In this document: one piece after another, positions 20,375-29,682 of the stretch
Layout of the letters: the number at the start of each line of letters is the position of its first letter
How positions within the stretch are numbered: position 1 is the first letter of the stretch
From: Ardenticatenia bacterium
GTDB taxonomy: Bacteria; Chloroflexota; Anaerolineae; Ardenticatenales; Ardenticatenaceae
Assembly: GCA_030949995.1 (NCBI GenBank)
Contig: JAUZRY010000027.1
Coordinates: forward strand, 1-64,000
Reading direction: 5' to 3'
Length of the DNA stretch: 64,000 bases
Position numbers and translations under genes: made by a program
Notes under the pieces: model-generated
The model's input: only the letters and a program-made list of their open reading frames with translations
Told to the model about the DNA's origin: nothing
Database searches by the model: none

Positions 20375-22009
20375 ATGCTGGGATTGCAGGACCTTCGCAA
20401 CTTGCCCAAGGACTTCGAGCGCAAGGTGCGCGAGCTGCTCAACCAGGACTTGGAAGAGACGGTGCGCGAGCGGCTTGACAGCCGGGTGCGCACTATCACG
20501 GCCGGCTTAGACTTGGAGGAGTTGCGTGCCATTTTCCGTGGCGATGCCCCCACCGAGAAGCCCAACCCCCGCTGGAAGGTGCACACCACGTCATTCCTCT
20601 TCCACATTCGCCCCCGCTACTACCAGCGGGCCTCAACGTGGTTTACCCACACCTTCCGCCTCGGTTGGCTGAGCACGTACCTGTTCTTCATCGAGCTGAT
20701 TACCGGCATCATCTTGATGGTCTACTACGCGCCCACCCCGGACACGGCCTACCGCGATATGCTCAACATCTTGAGCAACGTGCGCTTTGGGTTGCTCATG
20801 CGTGACCTGCACCGGTTGGGCGCGGAGCTCATGGTGATTGCCGTCTTCCTCCACATGGTGCGGGTCTATTTCACCGGCTCGTACAAGAAGCCACGCGAGT
20901 TCACGTGGCTGACCGGCGTGGTGTTGCTGGGCATTACCCTCTTCCTTTCCTTCTCCGGTTACCTCCTGCCCTGGGATCAGCTCGCCTATTGGGCGGTGAC
21001 CATCGGCACCTCGATGGCCGACAAGACGCCCCTCATTGGCCGTGAGGTGAACTTGCTCCTGCGGGGTGCGCCGGACATCGGGGCCGGTGGGCTCCTGCGG
21101 TTCTACTTGCTCCACGTGCTCTTCCTGCCGCTTTTGGCCATTCTCTTCATCAGTGTCCACTATTACAAGGTCTCCCGCGAACACGGTATTTCCCTTCCCG
21201 CCGTTGTCGAGGAAGGGGAGATGGACGAGGACCGCCGGCGCTGGGCCAAGGAGCGCATCGACTTCATCCCTGACCTGTTGACCCATGAGCTCTTCCTCTC
21301 CGTGCTCGTGTTGGTGGCCATGGTGATTGCGGTCACCGTCTGGTTCGACGCGCCGCTGGAGAGCCAGGCGAACCCGCAGGTCACGCCGTTGGACACGAAG
21401 GCGCCCTGGTACTTCCTCTGGCTGCAGGGTATGTTGAAGCTGGGTGACCCCACGTTGATGGGTGTTGTCCTGCCCGGGATTATTGTGCTCTTCTTGGCAG
21501 CCATCCCCTACATCGACAATAACCCCAGCCGGCTGGCGAAGAACCGGCCGGTGGCTCTCTCCTTGGGCGTGTTGGGGGTCATCGTGTTGATCATCCTCAG
21601 CTACATGGGTACGCCTCAATGGGGCATTGAGACGCCGCCGGCCGTGCGCATCGTTCAGGATTTGGTGCCCCAAGAGGGCGTAGGGCCCTTCCGCAAACTG
21701 GGCTATGAGAAAATCAAGCTCGGCACGTTCGAGACCGACTCCTTCACGCTACCCGACAACCCGGATGAGTTCGACATCCTCTTCGCCGAGTTCCAGGATC
21801 GTGTGCGCAATGCGCCATTGGCCAGCCCCCAGGGGGTGTGGGAAATTGATATGTTGCAGCCCACGCTCAAGCGGGTGAAAATGCGCATTACGTGGACGAA
21901 ATTGGATGAGAACGGCAACATCCTGCTCGACGAGCAAGGACAGCCGGTACGCGACCAGTATGAAAAGGTCTTCTTCGTGCATGAGAGCTCGGGCTACGAG
22001 TACGAATAG
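20375..22009 (+). CDS. qcrB: Cytochrome b (fused b6/subunit IV) with a long C-terminal extension
   Basis: Membrane quinol-oxidising subunit, 544 residues. Two heme-ligand His pairs are visible: LHR...LHM with 13 residues between, and LLH...VHYY with 14 between, the latter as in b6-type proteins. The subunit-IV-like half follows in the same chain, with APWYFLWLQ in place of the PEWY motif. The last membrane helix ends near residue 410; about 134 soluble residues follow with no heme motif. A soluble N-terminal stretch of about 75 residues precedes the first helix. ATG 20375 is chosen for its AAGGAG site 8 nt upstream. Confidence 0.93.
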   Translation: MLGLQDLRNLPKDFERKVRELLNQDLEETVRERLDSRVRTITAGLDLEELRAIFRGDAPTEKPNPRWKVHTTSFLFHIRPRYYQRASTWFTHTFRLGWLSTYLFFIELITGIILMVYYAPTPDTAYRDMLNILSNVRFGLLMRDLHRLGAELMVIAVFLHMVRVYFTGSYKKPREFTWLTGVVLLGITLFLSFSGYLLPWDQLAYWAVTIGTSMADKTPLIGREVNLLLRGAPDIGAGGLLRFYLLHVLFLPLLAILFISVHYYKVSREHGISLPAVVEEGEMDEDRRRWAKERIDFIPDLLTHELFLSVLVLVAMVIAVTVWFDAPLESQANPQVTPLDTKAPWYFLWLQGMLKLGDPTLMGVVLPGIIVLFLAAIPYIDNNPSRLAKNRPVALSLGVLGVIVLIILSYMGTPQWGIETPPAVRIVQDLVPQEGVGPFRKLGYEKIKLGTFETDSFTLPDNPDEFDILFAEFQDRVRNAPLASPQGVWEIDMLQPTLKRVKMRITWTKLDENGNILLDEQGQPVRDQYEKVFFVHESSGYEYE

Positions 22010-22051
22010 CTCAAATGCCGTCATCAACGCGGACAGCAGCGAGGGAATGTT

Positions 22052-22894
22052 ATGGTCCGACTGCAAATTGCCTTAGGGGTGATCATCACCGTTGTGGGGC
22101 TCATTGTGGTGGCCTGGATTGCCCTCAACGAGGATGCCAACCTGGCCCGTCGCGATGAGGAGATCTTGGCGCGCCGCATCGAGCGAGGGGCCGTGCTCTT
22201 CGAGCAAAACTGCTACACGTGTCACGGCTTCAGCGCGCAAGGCGTGCCTGGCTTGGGGCCGCCGCTCAATGACCGGGAGATGTTGGAACAGCGCGTCAAG
22301 GAAGTCGGGTGGCCGGGCTCCTTGTACTCCTACCTAGTACGCACTATCGCTGGGGGGCGTATTGTGTCCACCCGTCCCGAATACTTGGGCGGTAAGGCCA
22401 GTGATCCTAACGCCATGGCCATGCCGCCTTGGTGGGAGGAGTACGGCGGCCCCCTTCGTAAGGCCGACGTCGAGGATATCGCCCTGTTCCTGCAGAATTT
22501 CGAGGAGTTCCCGCCCGAGCTGTTGGCAGAAATGGCCACGCCAACACCCGAGGCCGGCGAGCAACAACCTGAAGAAGGAGGAGTTGATGCTGTTGCCGTC
22601 GACCTCTTCACCCAGCTCGGCTGTCTTGGGTGCCATTCCTTGGCCACTGTGCCTGGGGCGGTGGGCACGGTCGGGCCACCGTTGGACGGCCTTGGTGAGC
22701 GGGCCGCCTCAGTCATCGCCGATCCGGCCTACACGGGTAACGCCACCACGCCTGAGGAGTACATCCGCGAGTCCATCGTAGACCCGAGTGCCTTCGTGGT
22801 GGCCGGGTACCCTGACGTGATGCCCAAGGGCTTCGGAGATCAACTCTCCGAGGAGCAGTTGAACGCACTGGTCCAATTTCTCTTGAAACAGTAA
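22052..22894 (+). CDS. Membrane-anchored diheme cytochrome c
   Basis: 280 residues with an uncleaved N-terminal anchor (LQIALGVIITVVGLIVVAW) and two class-I heme domains. CYTCH lies near residue 53 and CLGCH near residue 191, each followed by its own C-terminal Met-containing segment. A linker rich in Pro and Glu (EAGEQQPEEG) joins the domains. It stands where cytochrome c1/f would be and probably receives electrons from the Rieske protein. Follows cytochrome b by 42 nt in the same direction. Confidence 0.92.
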   Translation: MVRLQIALGVIITVVGLIVVAWIALNEDANLARRDEEILARRIERGAVLFEQNCYTCHGFSAQGVPGLGPPLNDREMLEQRVKEVGWPGSLYSYLVRTIAGGRIVSTRPEYLGGKASDPNAMAMPPWWEEYGGPLRKADVEDIALFLQNFEEFPPELLAEMATPTPEAGEQQPEEGGVDAVAVDLFTQLGCLGCHSLATVPGAVGTVGPPLDGLGERAASVIADPAYTGNATTPEEYIRESIVDPSAFVVAGYPDVMPKGFGDQLSEEQLNALVQFLLKQ

Positions 22895-22896
22895 GG

Positions 22897-22933
22897 GCGG
22901 CCGTGGGGACAGTTTCCCTCTGAGAGAGGCCGC
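22897..22933 (+). terminator. Stem-loop between the cytochrome c gene and nuoBCD
   Basis: GCGGCC (22897-22902) can pair with GGCCGC (22928-22933), with small internal pairings. There is no U-run, so it may set transcript stability or allow partial read-through between bc-complex and complex I genes. Confidence 0.35.
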
Positions 22934-23030
22934 GCGTTGCAGTTCGTGTCCGGAAGGGGCTTGATCGCTGGTGGCTCTTCTGCGTCGGCCTGGAGAGGCC
23001 GTTGGGGGACTGAACGTGGGGAAGGTGATG

Positions 23031-25493
23031 ATGAACGATACATACGTGCGTAATCCGGTCCGTGATGTTATCCCCGATTACGAGGCGGAGTTCGGCGAGG
23101 ACGAGCTGCTTGAACAGTCGGTCCTGGTCACCACATGGAACAAGTTGATTCAGAATGTGGACGCCGTCTACAACTGGGGGCGCAAGTCTTCTTTGTGGCC
23201 GTTGGGCTTCGGGTTGGCCTGTTGTGCCATTGAGATGATCTCCACAGCAGCGTCCCGCTTCGACATTGCCCGCTTCGGCGCTGAGCTCTTCCGCCCTTCG
23301 CCACGCCAGGCCGACGTGATGATCGTGTCGGGCACCGTCACGAAGAAGATGGTGCCCCAGATCGTGCGCCTTTACAACCAGATGCCGGAACCCAAGTACG
23401 TCATCGCGATGGGCGCCTGTGCCACCGGTGGAGGGCCATTTAAGGAAGGGTACAACGTGGTCAGTGGCATCGACAAGTTTATCCCCGTGGATGTCTACGT
23501 GCCGGGGTGCCCGCCCACGCCCCAAGCCCTGCTGCAGGGCCTTCTCACCCTCCAGGCCAAAATCATGGGGCAGTCCATCAAGGAGGCGCCGTGGTATCGC
23601 AGTCCTGTCAGCGACTCCATTCCCGTCCCCGTATTGGGCCCTGATATTGTGGACCCGCGCCAAATTCCCGTCATCGAGGAGAAGATCGACCAGCAGGCAG
23701 AACCCAGCCGGGAGACAAAGAAGAAAAAGCACGGCCGCGTCAAGGTGGCCAAGATTCCCGAGGCTGAGCTGGAAGTTGCCGAACAGGTCGCACAAGCCCT
23801 GCGGGCCAAGTTCGGCGAGCGGGCCTTTGCCCAGAAGGAGAACGCCCTCATCGTCGAGCCTGACTTTCTGCCGGATGTGGCCCGGGCGCTCCGTGATGAG
23901 CTCGGGTACAATTACTTGGCGAACCTCACGGCTGTGGACTACATCGACGAGGGCAAGATCCAAGTTGTCTACCACCTCTACAACATTGAGACCGGGGGGC
24001 CGCACGTTTACTTGAAGGTGGACACCGACCGGGAAGACCCACAGGTGCCTTCCTTGGTGCCGGTCTTCCGGGGGGCGGACTTCCAGGAACGTGAAGTCTT
24101 CGACATGTTCGGCGTGCGCTTCTTGGGACACCCCAACATGAAGCGCATCCTCATGTGGGAGGGGTTCGAGGGGTTTCCCCTTCGCAAGGATTGGCTGGAA
24201 CCATACTACGAGCAAGAACATAAACCCTTTGACTCCCGATGGCCAGAAGGTCACCACCGAGCGGCTGAAGACCGCATCGTGTGGGGTAAAAACGTCCGTT
24301 ACCCGCCAGGGTGGGACCCGAAAGCATGGGACCCGGCCCGCGAGGACGTCATGGTCCTCCAGCCGGAGGACTTGGCCAACATGGGGGACATTCGCACCGA
24401 GAAGATCATCATCAACTTGGGCCCCCAACATCCCTCCACCCACGGCGTCTTCCAGATGCGCGTCCTTCTGGACGGGGAAACGATTGTGGACTTGGAGCCC
24501 GTGATGGGCTACATGCACCGCAACCACGAGAAGATCGGCGAACGTAACGCCTGGTTGATGAACTTCCCCTACACGGACCGGCTCGACTACTTGGCCCAAA
24601 TGGGCAACAACTTTGGCTACGCCATCACGGTTGAAAAGCTGCTCGGCGCTCAGGTGCCTGAGCGGGCCGAGTACATTCGCGTGATCATGGCCGAGCTCAA
24701 CCGCATTCAAAGCCACATGTGGTCCATTGGCTTCCTGCTCAATGACTTGGGCGCCTTCTTTACCCCGTCCCTCTACTGCATCGAAGAGCGGGAAATGATT
24801 CTGGACCTCTTCGAAATGGTGGCCGGCTCCCGCCTGATGGTCAACTATTTCCGCTTTGGTGGCCTGGCGTGGGATTTGCCTGAGGAATTCCTCCCCTTGG
24901 CCAAGAAGTTAGTCTACGACCGCCTGCCACGGGCCATTGAGGAGTTGGACCGCTATTTGACCACCAACGAGATCGTCCAAGCTCGCACGAAGGGCATCGG
25001 TGTGTTGCCCCGAGACTTGGCCATCAACTTGAGCGCCTCGGGACACATGCTGCGGGCCAGCGGGGTCAACTGGGACATCCGCCGCAAGGATCCCTACAGC
25101 ATTTACGACCGGTTCGACTTCGAGGTACCGGTGCTGTACGGCGGTGACATCTTCGACCGGTACTACATCCGCGTGCTGGAAATGTGGCAGAGCCTGCGTA
25201 TCCTGGAACAGGCGCTTGAGCAACTTCCTGAAGGCGAGATTCTGGCGGGGCGCAAACAGTGGAGCGTGCGCGTGCCGGCTGGCGAGGCCTACGGCCACGT
25301 GGAGAACCCGCGAGGTGAGCTCGGGTTCTATGTCGTGAGCGATGGAGGACAACACCCCTATCGTTACCACGTGCGCAGCGGCTGTTTTATCAACCTCACT
25401 GCCCTGAGCCATATTGCCAAAGGCCATAAAGTGGCCGACGTGATCGGGATTCTAGGGTCTGTTGACATCGTGTTGGGGGAGGTGGACCGCTAA
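23031..25493 (+). CDS. nuoBCD: Fused NADH-quinone oxidoreductase subunits B/C/D (second Q-module)
   Basis: One chain of 820 residues joins NuoB, NuoC and NuoD. The NuoB part has [17 protein letters not shown] and PGCPP, the four Cys of cluster N2. A Lys-rich linker (about residues 225-245) leads to NuoC with REVFDMFGV. The NuoD part starts at [11 protein letters not shown] and keeps the quinone-pocket His and the Tyr of RLDY, ending in GEVDR. There are no CxxC pairs, so it is not a NiFe hydrogenase. A complete separate nuoB, nuoC and nuoD set follows 3-6 kb downstream. Start ATG 23031 has GGAAGG 5 nt upstream. B/C/D fusions are known in other lineages; the co-location with a second set is the unusual part. 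Confidence 0.92.
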   Translation: MNDTYVRNPVRDVIPDYEAEFGEDELLEQSVLVTTWNKLIQNVDAVYNWGRKSSLWPLGFGLACCAIEMISTAASRFDIARFGAELFRPSPRQADVMIVSGTVTKKMVPQIVRLYNQMPEPKYVIAMGACATGGGPFKEGYNVVSGIDKFIPVDVYVPGCPPTPQALLQGLLTLQAKIMGQSIKEAPWYRSPVSDSIPVPVLGPDIVDPRQIPVIEEKIDQQAEPSRETKKKKHGRVKVAKIPEAELEVAEQVAQALRAKFGERAFAQKENALIVEPDFLPDVARALRDELGYNYLANLTAVDYIDEGKIQVVYHLYNIETGGPHVYLKVDTDREDPQVPSLVPVFRGADFQEREVFDMFGVRFLGHPNMKRILMWEGFEGFPLRKDWLEPYYEQEHKPFDSRWPEGHHRAAEDRIVWGKNVRYPPGWDPKAWDPAREDVMVLQPEDLANMGDIRTEKIIINLGPQHPSTHGVFQMRVLLDGETIVDLEPVMGYMHRNHEKIGERNAWLMNFPYTDRLDYLAQMGNNFGYAITVEKLLGAQVPERAEYIRVIMAELNRIQSHMWSIGFLLNDLGAFFTPSLYCIEEREMILDLFEMVAGSRLMVNYFRFGGLAWDLPEEFLPLAKKLVYDRLPRAIEELDRYLTTNEIVQARTKGIGVLPRDLAINLSASGHMLRASGVNWDIRRKDPYSIYDRFDFEVPVLYGGDIFDRYYIRVLEMWQSLRILEQALEQLPEGEILAGRKQWSVRVPAGEAYGHVENPRGELGFYVVSDGGQHPYRYHVRSGCFINLTALSHIAKGHKVADVIGILGSVDIVLGEVDR

Positions 25494-26083
25494 TGTACGG
25501 GACTGGGGCACTGAAAGGGATGTGGATTACGCTTCGCCATTTCATGGCAACGTTCGTGCAGGATGTGAAAACGAAGGGGCGGTGGGTGCCGCCGGGTGCC
25601 GGCACGACGACGAGCATTCCAGATGAAACGACAGGCTATATTACTGCCCAATACCCAGAAGTAAAACTGCCGGTTCCCGAGCGCTTTCGCTTCAACCCCA
25701 TGCTCATTTACGAGGAGGAGACCGGCGACATCCGGTGCACATCGTGTGGTATCTGCGCCAAAGTCTGTCCGCCACAGTGTATTTGGATCGTCCAGGCCAA
25801 GGACAGCGCCGGCAAAACCATCCCGCAATGCGCCGAGTTTTACATTGACACCTCCATCTGCATGCAGTGTGGCTTTTGCTCCGAATATTGCCCGTTCGAC
25901 GCCATTAAGATGAATCACGACTACGAGATCTCCTCCTATGAGCGCCATGAGTCGTGGGTGCTCGACATGCAAGAGTTGCTGGTGAGCACGCGCTACTACG
26001 CCGAAACACACCCGCGCGCGTGGGAACAGGAAGAAGCCCAACGCGCGGCCAAGGAGGCCGAAAAGTCGGCTGTGGAGCGGTAG
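25493..26083 (+). CDS. nuoI: NuoI-like 2x4Fe-4S ferredoxin subunit (second Q-module copy)
   Basis: 196 residues. Two 4Fe-4S motifs, CTSCGICAKVCPP and CMQCGFCSEYCPF, match the N6a/N6b clusters that pass electrons to N2. The N-terminal helix (MWITLRHFMATF) is the usual membrane-associated segment. Its ATG overlaps the stop of nuoBCD (TAATG), so the two are translationally coupled and probably assemble together. A second, clearly different nuoI lies at 34781. The tail after YAETHP is charged and lacks the Pro-rich extension seen in the other copy. Confidence 0.93.
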   Translation: MYGTGALKGMWITLRHFMATFVQDVKTKGRWVPPGAGTTTSIPDETTGYITAQYPEVKLPVPERFRFNPMLIYEEETGDIRCTSCGICAKVCPPQCIWIVQAKDSAGKTIPQCAEFYIDTSICMQCGFCSEYCPFDAIKMNHDYEISSYERHESWVLDMQELLVSTRYYAETHPRAWEQEEAQRAAKEAEKSAVER

Positions 26084-26230
26084 AAGAAGGGCGGCCGGGA
26101 GCAGATGTGAACAAGGGGTGCATGTGAGGCCCCGGCGCCCAAAAGGCGTACTGCTGCTAAGAAGAAGGAAGGCAGCGGCCCCAAATTCGGGGGGAACCTT
26201 GATCTGTGCCCCTCGAACAGGAGCAAGGCT

Positions 26231-26584
26231 ATGGTCCCGTATGTTGCCATTGCTGTCCTCTTTGTCCTCAGCACTGGGGTGGCCATCATGATCATGATGG
26301 TCGGCTCGCTCTTTGGTCCCCGACACCCCACGCCCCGCAAGCTCATGCCCTATGAGTCGGGCATGGTGCCCATTGGCCGGGCAATGCAACGGATGCCCAT
26401 TCGCTTCTACTTGATCGCTACCCTCTTTATCATCTTTGACATCGAAGTCATTTTTCTCTTCCCTTGGGCCCTGGTCTACCGTCAATTGGGTGTCTTCGGG
26501 CTGTTGGAGATGTTCGTGTTCCTGGCATTGTTGGTGGCCGGCTTCGTCTACGTGTGGCGGAAAGGAGCGCTAGAATGGGAGTAA
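26231..26584 (+). CDS. nuoA: NADH-quinone oxidoreductase subunit A
   Basis: 117-residue membrane subunit with three helices. The loop [16 protein letters not shown] and the following [22 protein letters not shown] are diagnostic of NuoA, with the conserved Cys-less Y-E-S-G turn. It begins the canonical A-N order. 147 nt separate it from the preceding nuoI copy, and its 3' end overlaps nuoB by 10 nt. Confidence 0.96.
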   Translation: MVPYVAIAVLFVLSTGVAIMIMMVGSLFGPRHPTPRKLMPYESGMVPIGRAMQRMPIRFYLIATLFIIFDIEVIFLFPWALVYRQLGVFGLLEMFVFLALLVAGFVYVWRKGALEWE

Positions 26585-27102
26585 ACGGACGTCCTCAGGA
26601 ATTGCCGGTCCTTGACCCGACGAAGAGCGGCACACCGGGCATCGTGCTCACCACTGTAGACCAGGCCGTGGCGTGGGCCCGGGCCAACTCCATCTGGCCC
26701 ATGCTCTTCGGCTTAGCCTGCTGTGCCATCGAGATGATGGCGGCCCAAGCCAGCCGGTACGACATGTCACGTTTCGGCATGGAGCTGATGCGCGCTTCCC
26801 CGCGCCAGTCGGACTTGATGATCGTGGCCGGGCGCCTGAGCCGCAAGATGGCCCCCGTGCTGCGCCGGCTCTACGACCAGATGCCCGAGCCCAAGTACGT
26901 CATTGCCATGGGCGATTGTGCCTCGTGCGGGGGCATCTTCAACAATTACGCCATTGTGCAGGGCGTGGACGAGATCGTCCCCGTGGATGTCTATGTGGCC
27001 GGGTGCCCGCCTCGCCCCGAGGCGTTGATTGACGGCATCATGCAGCTTCAGAAGAAGATCATGGCTGAACACCAAGGAGACATGATCCGCCAGGGCCTGT
27101 AA
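26575..27102 (+). CDS. nuoB: NADH-quinone oxidoreductase subunit B
   Basis: 175-residue subunit holding cluster N2. Cys ligands appear in [20 protein letters not shown] and AGCPPRPE, the canonical NuoB set including the CASCGG form that differs from CATGGG in the fused copy. ATG 26575 overlaps the nuoA stop and has AAAGGAG upstream. This copy belongs to the standard complex I and not to the fused Q-module. Confidence 0.96.
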   Translation: MGVNGRPQELPVLDPTKSGTPGIVLTTVDQAVAWARANSIWPMLFGLACCAIEMMAAQASRYDMSRFGMELMRASPRQSDLMIVAGRLSRKMAPVLRRLYDQMPEPKYVIAMGDCASCGGIFNNYAIVQGVDEIVPVDVYVAGCPPRPEALIDGIMQLQKKIMAEHQGDMIRQGL

Positions 27103-27235
27103 CGAGGAGAGGCGTGGGCGGAACAGAAACAAGCGGCACGTCAGGTAGTATAGGGGCCAAGGGGGCGTCCGGCAGAAGGTGACGCCCTCTTTTGTGGAAC
27201 AAGAAAAGCGCCGACGCCCGAACGGAGTGAACATC

Positions 27236-27778
27236 ATGACGGATGTAGACCGTACACACGCGGCACATCAACCCGACTCGCCGGCTCACCAGCTCCAAGC
27301 GGCCTTCCCCGAGGCAGTGGAGGCCCTACATCACCGCCTCGGGGAGGCTACGGTGATCGTGCAGGCCAAGGCGCTCCCCGAGGTGGCCCGCTGGTTGCGC
27401 GACAACCTGCAGTTCGAGCTCTGCGTGGACGTGACAGCCGTTGACTACTGGCCCCAAGAGCCTCGATTTCACGTCGTCTACCACGTGCTCTCGATCTCGC
27501 GCCGTCAACGGCTCCGCCTCAAGGTGCCGGTGGCCGGCAAGCGTCCCAAGGTGCCTACAGTCACCGACGTGTGGCCAGGAGCGAATTTCTACGAGCGAGA
27601 AGTGTTCGACATGTTCGGCATCACCTTCGACGGGCACCCTAACCTCAAGCGCATCCTCATGCCCGAGGATTGGGAGGGGCACCCGTTGCGCAAGGATGTC
27701 CCCTTGGGCGAAGAGCCGGTGCAATTCACGCACAACGTGGAGGAGATCCAGCGCAAAAAGCCCTACGCGAAACAGTAG
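27236..27778 (+). CDS. nuoC: NADH-quinone oxidoreductase subunit C
   Basis: 180 residues. The signature [19 protein letters not shown] with ILMPEDWEGHPLRKD identifies NuoC, the 30-kDa hydrophilic subunit supporting the Q-module. ATG 27236 is selected because a GGAG site stands 8 nt upstream; the open frame extends to 27179 without a site. 133 nt separate it from nuoB. The C-terminal tail is shorter than in the fused copy. Confidence 0.95.
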   Translation: MTDVDRTHAAHQPDSPAHQLQAAFPEAVEALHHRLGEATVIVQAKALPEVARWLRDNLQFELCVDVTAVDYWPQEPRFHVVYHVLSISRRQRLRLKVPVAGKRPKVPTVTDVWPGANFYEREVFDMFGITFDGHPNLKRILMPEDWEGHPLRKDVPLGEEPVQFTHNVEEIQRKKPYAKQ

Positions 27779-27795
27779 GGGGAGTGTGGATCACG

Positions 27796-29091
27796 ATGGG
27801 ATTGGTACAGGACGCCATCCGGTGGATTTTGGGCCGCGATATGCCCGACGATGTGGCCCAACTCGAGAGGGAGCGCCAACGCCGCATCGAGCAGATGCTC
27901 ATCCCCACGTGGGAGGAGGGGGAGAAAGGGCCGCGCATGGTGCTCAACATGGGCCCCCAACATCCCTCGACCCACGGCGTGTTGCGCCTCTTCTTGGAGT
28001 TGGACGGCGAGACGGTGGTCCGCCTGGAGCCAGACATCGGGTATCTGCACACGGGCATTGAAAAGACCTTCGAGTACAAGAAGTACGAGCAAGGCGTGAC
28101 CCTGACGCCTCGGCTCGACTACCTGTCCAACATGTTCAACACCTGGTGTTTCTGCATGGCGGTGGAGAAGCTGCTCCAAGTCGAGATCCCCCCCCGTGCC
28201 GAGTACGCCCGGGTGATCCTGGGCGAGTTGCAGCGCATTGCTAGCCATCTCGTCTGGTTGGGCACCCACGCGCTTGACATTGGTGCGCTGAGCGTCTTCC
28301 TCTACTGCTTCCGGGAGCGGGAGATGATCCTCGACATCTTTGAAATGGTCTCGGGAGCCCGCATGATGGCTTCCTACTTCCGCCCCGGTGGCTTGGCGTG
28401 GGACTTGCCCGACGGCTTCGAGGAGGCGGTTGCCAATTTCATCGAACTCTTCCCAGAACGGGTGGATAACTACGAACAGCTATTGACAGACAACCCTATT
28501 TGGAAAGAACGCACCCAAGGGGTGGGTGTCATCGACACGGCGACAGCCCTCAGCCTGAGCGTGACCGGCCCGATCTTGCGGGCCACCGGCCTGGAGTGGG
28601 ACCTGCGCAAGGCCATGCCCTATTCGGTCTACCCCGAATTCGAGTTCGACGTACCTGTAGGCGCTCATGGAGATGTCTACGACCGATACCGGGTGCGGAT
28701 GCAGGAAATGCGGGAGAGTGTGCGCATTATCCGTCAGGCCCTGGAGCGGCTGCCGGAAGGAGCCTTCCGGGTGGATAACCACAAGGTCGCGCCGCCGCCC
28801 AAGGAGGAAATTTACCTCTCCATGGAGGCACTGATCCACCACTTCAAACTCTGGACCGAAGGCATGCGCGTGCCCCCCGGCGAAGCATACGCGTGGGTGG
28901 AGTCGCCACGCGGTGAGATGGGCTTCTACGTGGTGAGCGACGGCAGCGCTCGTCCCTACCGCGTCCACATGCGCGCGCCCAGTTTCGCCAACTTGCAGGC
29001 CATGGCGCCCATGGCCGAGGGCAGCCTAGTGGCCGATCTCATCGCCATTATTGCCAGCTTGGACCCCGTGCTAGGAGAAATTGATCGCTAG
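27796..29091 (+). CDS. nuoD: NADH-quinone oxidoreductase subunit D
   Basis: 431 residues, quinone-binding 49-kDa subunit. It starts the conserved region at [15 protein letters not shown], keeps the quinone-pocket His and the Tyr of TPRLDYLSNM, and ends with GEIDR. No NiFe-binding Cys are present. ATG 27796 was chosen over the far-upstream open frame because it begins shortly after the nuoC stop, with a G-rich site near. It differs in sequence from the NuoD part of nuoBCD throughout, so it is a paralogue and not a recent duplicate. Confidence 0.95.
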   Translation: MGLVQDAIRWILGRDMPDDVAQLERERQRRIEQMLIPTWEEGEKGPRMVLNMGPQHPSTHGVLRLFLELDGETVVRLEPDIGYLHTGIEKTFEYKKYEQGVTLTPRLDYLSNMFNTWCFCMAVEKLLQVEIPPRAEYARVILGELQRIASHLVWLGTHALDIGALSVFLYCFREREMILDIFEMVSGARMMASYFRPGGLAWDLPDGFEEAVANFIELFPERVDNYEQLLTDNPIWKERTQGVGVIDTATALSLSVTGPILRATGLEWDLRKAMPYSVYPEFEFDVPVGAHGDVYDRYRVRMQEMRESVRIIRQALERLPEGAFRVDNHKVAPPPKEEIYLSMEALIHHFKLWTEGMRVPPGEAYAWVESPRGEMGFYVVSDGSARPYRVHMRAPSFANLQAMAPMAEGSLVADLIAIIASLDPVLGEIDR

Positions 29092-29109
29092 CCGGCGAGG
29101 AGGAGGCTC

Positions 29110-29634
29110 GTGTTACGCGAGAACCGGAGCACCGAAATCGAAGAGCTGCTCGGCCACTATCCTGAAAAGCGAGCCGCCATGATCCCGCTCCTCTACATGG
29201 CCCAGGAGGAGTACGGCTACTTGACCCCGCAAGCTATCAAGGAGGTGGCCGACATCCTGGAGCTGGACCCCACTGATGTGTATGGGGTCGCCCGCTTTTA
29301 CTCCCTTTTCTACCTTGAACCAGTGGGTAAGTTCGTCATCCGCTTTTGCACCGATCTGCCCTGTGCACTCGTGGGCGCCGAGGAGCTCTACCGTTACTTG
29401 TTGGAGACATTGGGTCTCGAGGAAGGAGGAACCACGTCCGACGGAATCTTCACCGTCCAAGAGGCCGTCTGCTTGGCCTCCTGTGGCACGGCGCCCGTCA
29501 TGCAGATCAACTTCCAGTACTTCGAACACCTGACCCGCGAGAAGCTGGACGAGATCCTCGCGTTGGTGCGTGCCCAAGGGCTGCCGCCGAACGGCAAGGG
29601 GCTCCGTTTTGCCCCACGCCCACAACAGCAGTGA
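29110..29634 (+). CDS. nuoE: NADH-quinone oxidoreductase subunit E
   Basis: 174 residues; thioredoxin-fold 2Fe-2S subunit of the NADH-input module. Cluster N1a Cys occur as CTDLPC and CLASC. The N-terminal helical part with MIPLLYMAQEEYGYLT and VYGVARFYSLF is typical. It begins with GTG 29110 behind a strong GGAGGAGG site and lies 18 nt after nuoD. Confidence 0.96.
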   Translation: MLRENRSTEIEELLGHYPEKRAAMIPLLYMAQEEYGYLTPQAIKEVADILELDPTDVYGVARFYSLFYLEPVGKFVIRFCTDLPCALVGAEELYRYLLETLGLEEGGTTSDGIFTVQEAVCLASCGTAPVMQINFQYFEHLTREKLDEILALVRAQGLPPNGKGLRFAPRPQQQ

Positions 29635-29682
29635 CACTGGCATTGTGTCACGCTGTCCACACAGGAAACGGAGAGAACGGCC

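Noticed and set aside
22971-23030. GTG 22971 as the start of nuoBCD
   Set aside because: No ribosome site, and the first 20 residues do not resemble NuoB; ATG 23031 has GGAAGG upstream.
23031-25493. nuoBCD considered as a group-4 NiFe hydrogenase
   Set aside because: The NuoD part lacks both CxxC pairs needed for the NiFe centre and keeps quinone-site residues.
26084-26230. Extra Lys/Ala-rich coding tail between the first nuoI and nuoA
   Set aside because: The in-frame stretch before nuoA reads APAPKRRTAAKKK, suggestive of a NuoI tail, but it has no start codon, is not in frame with nuoI and needs more than one correction.
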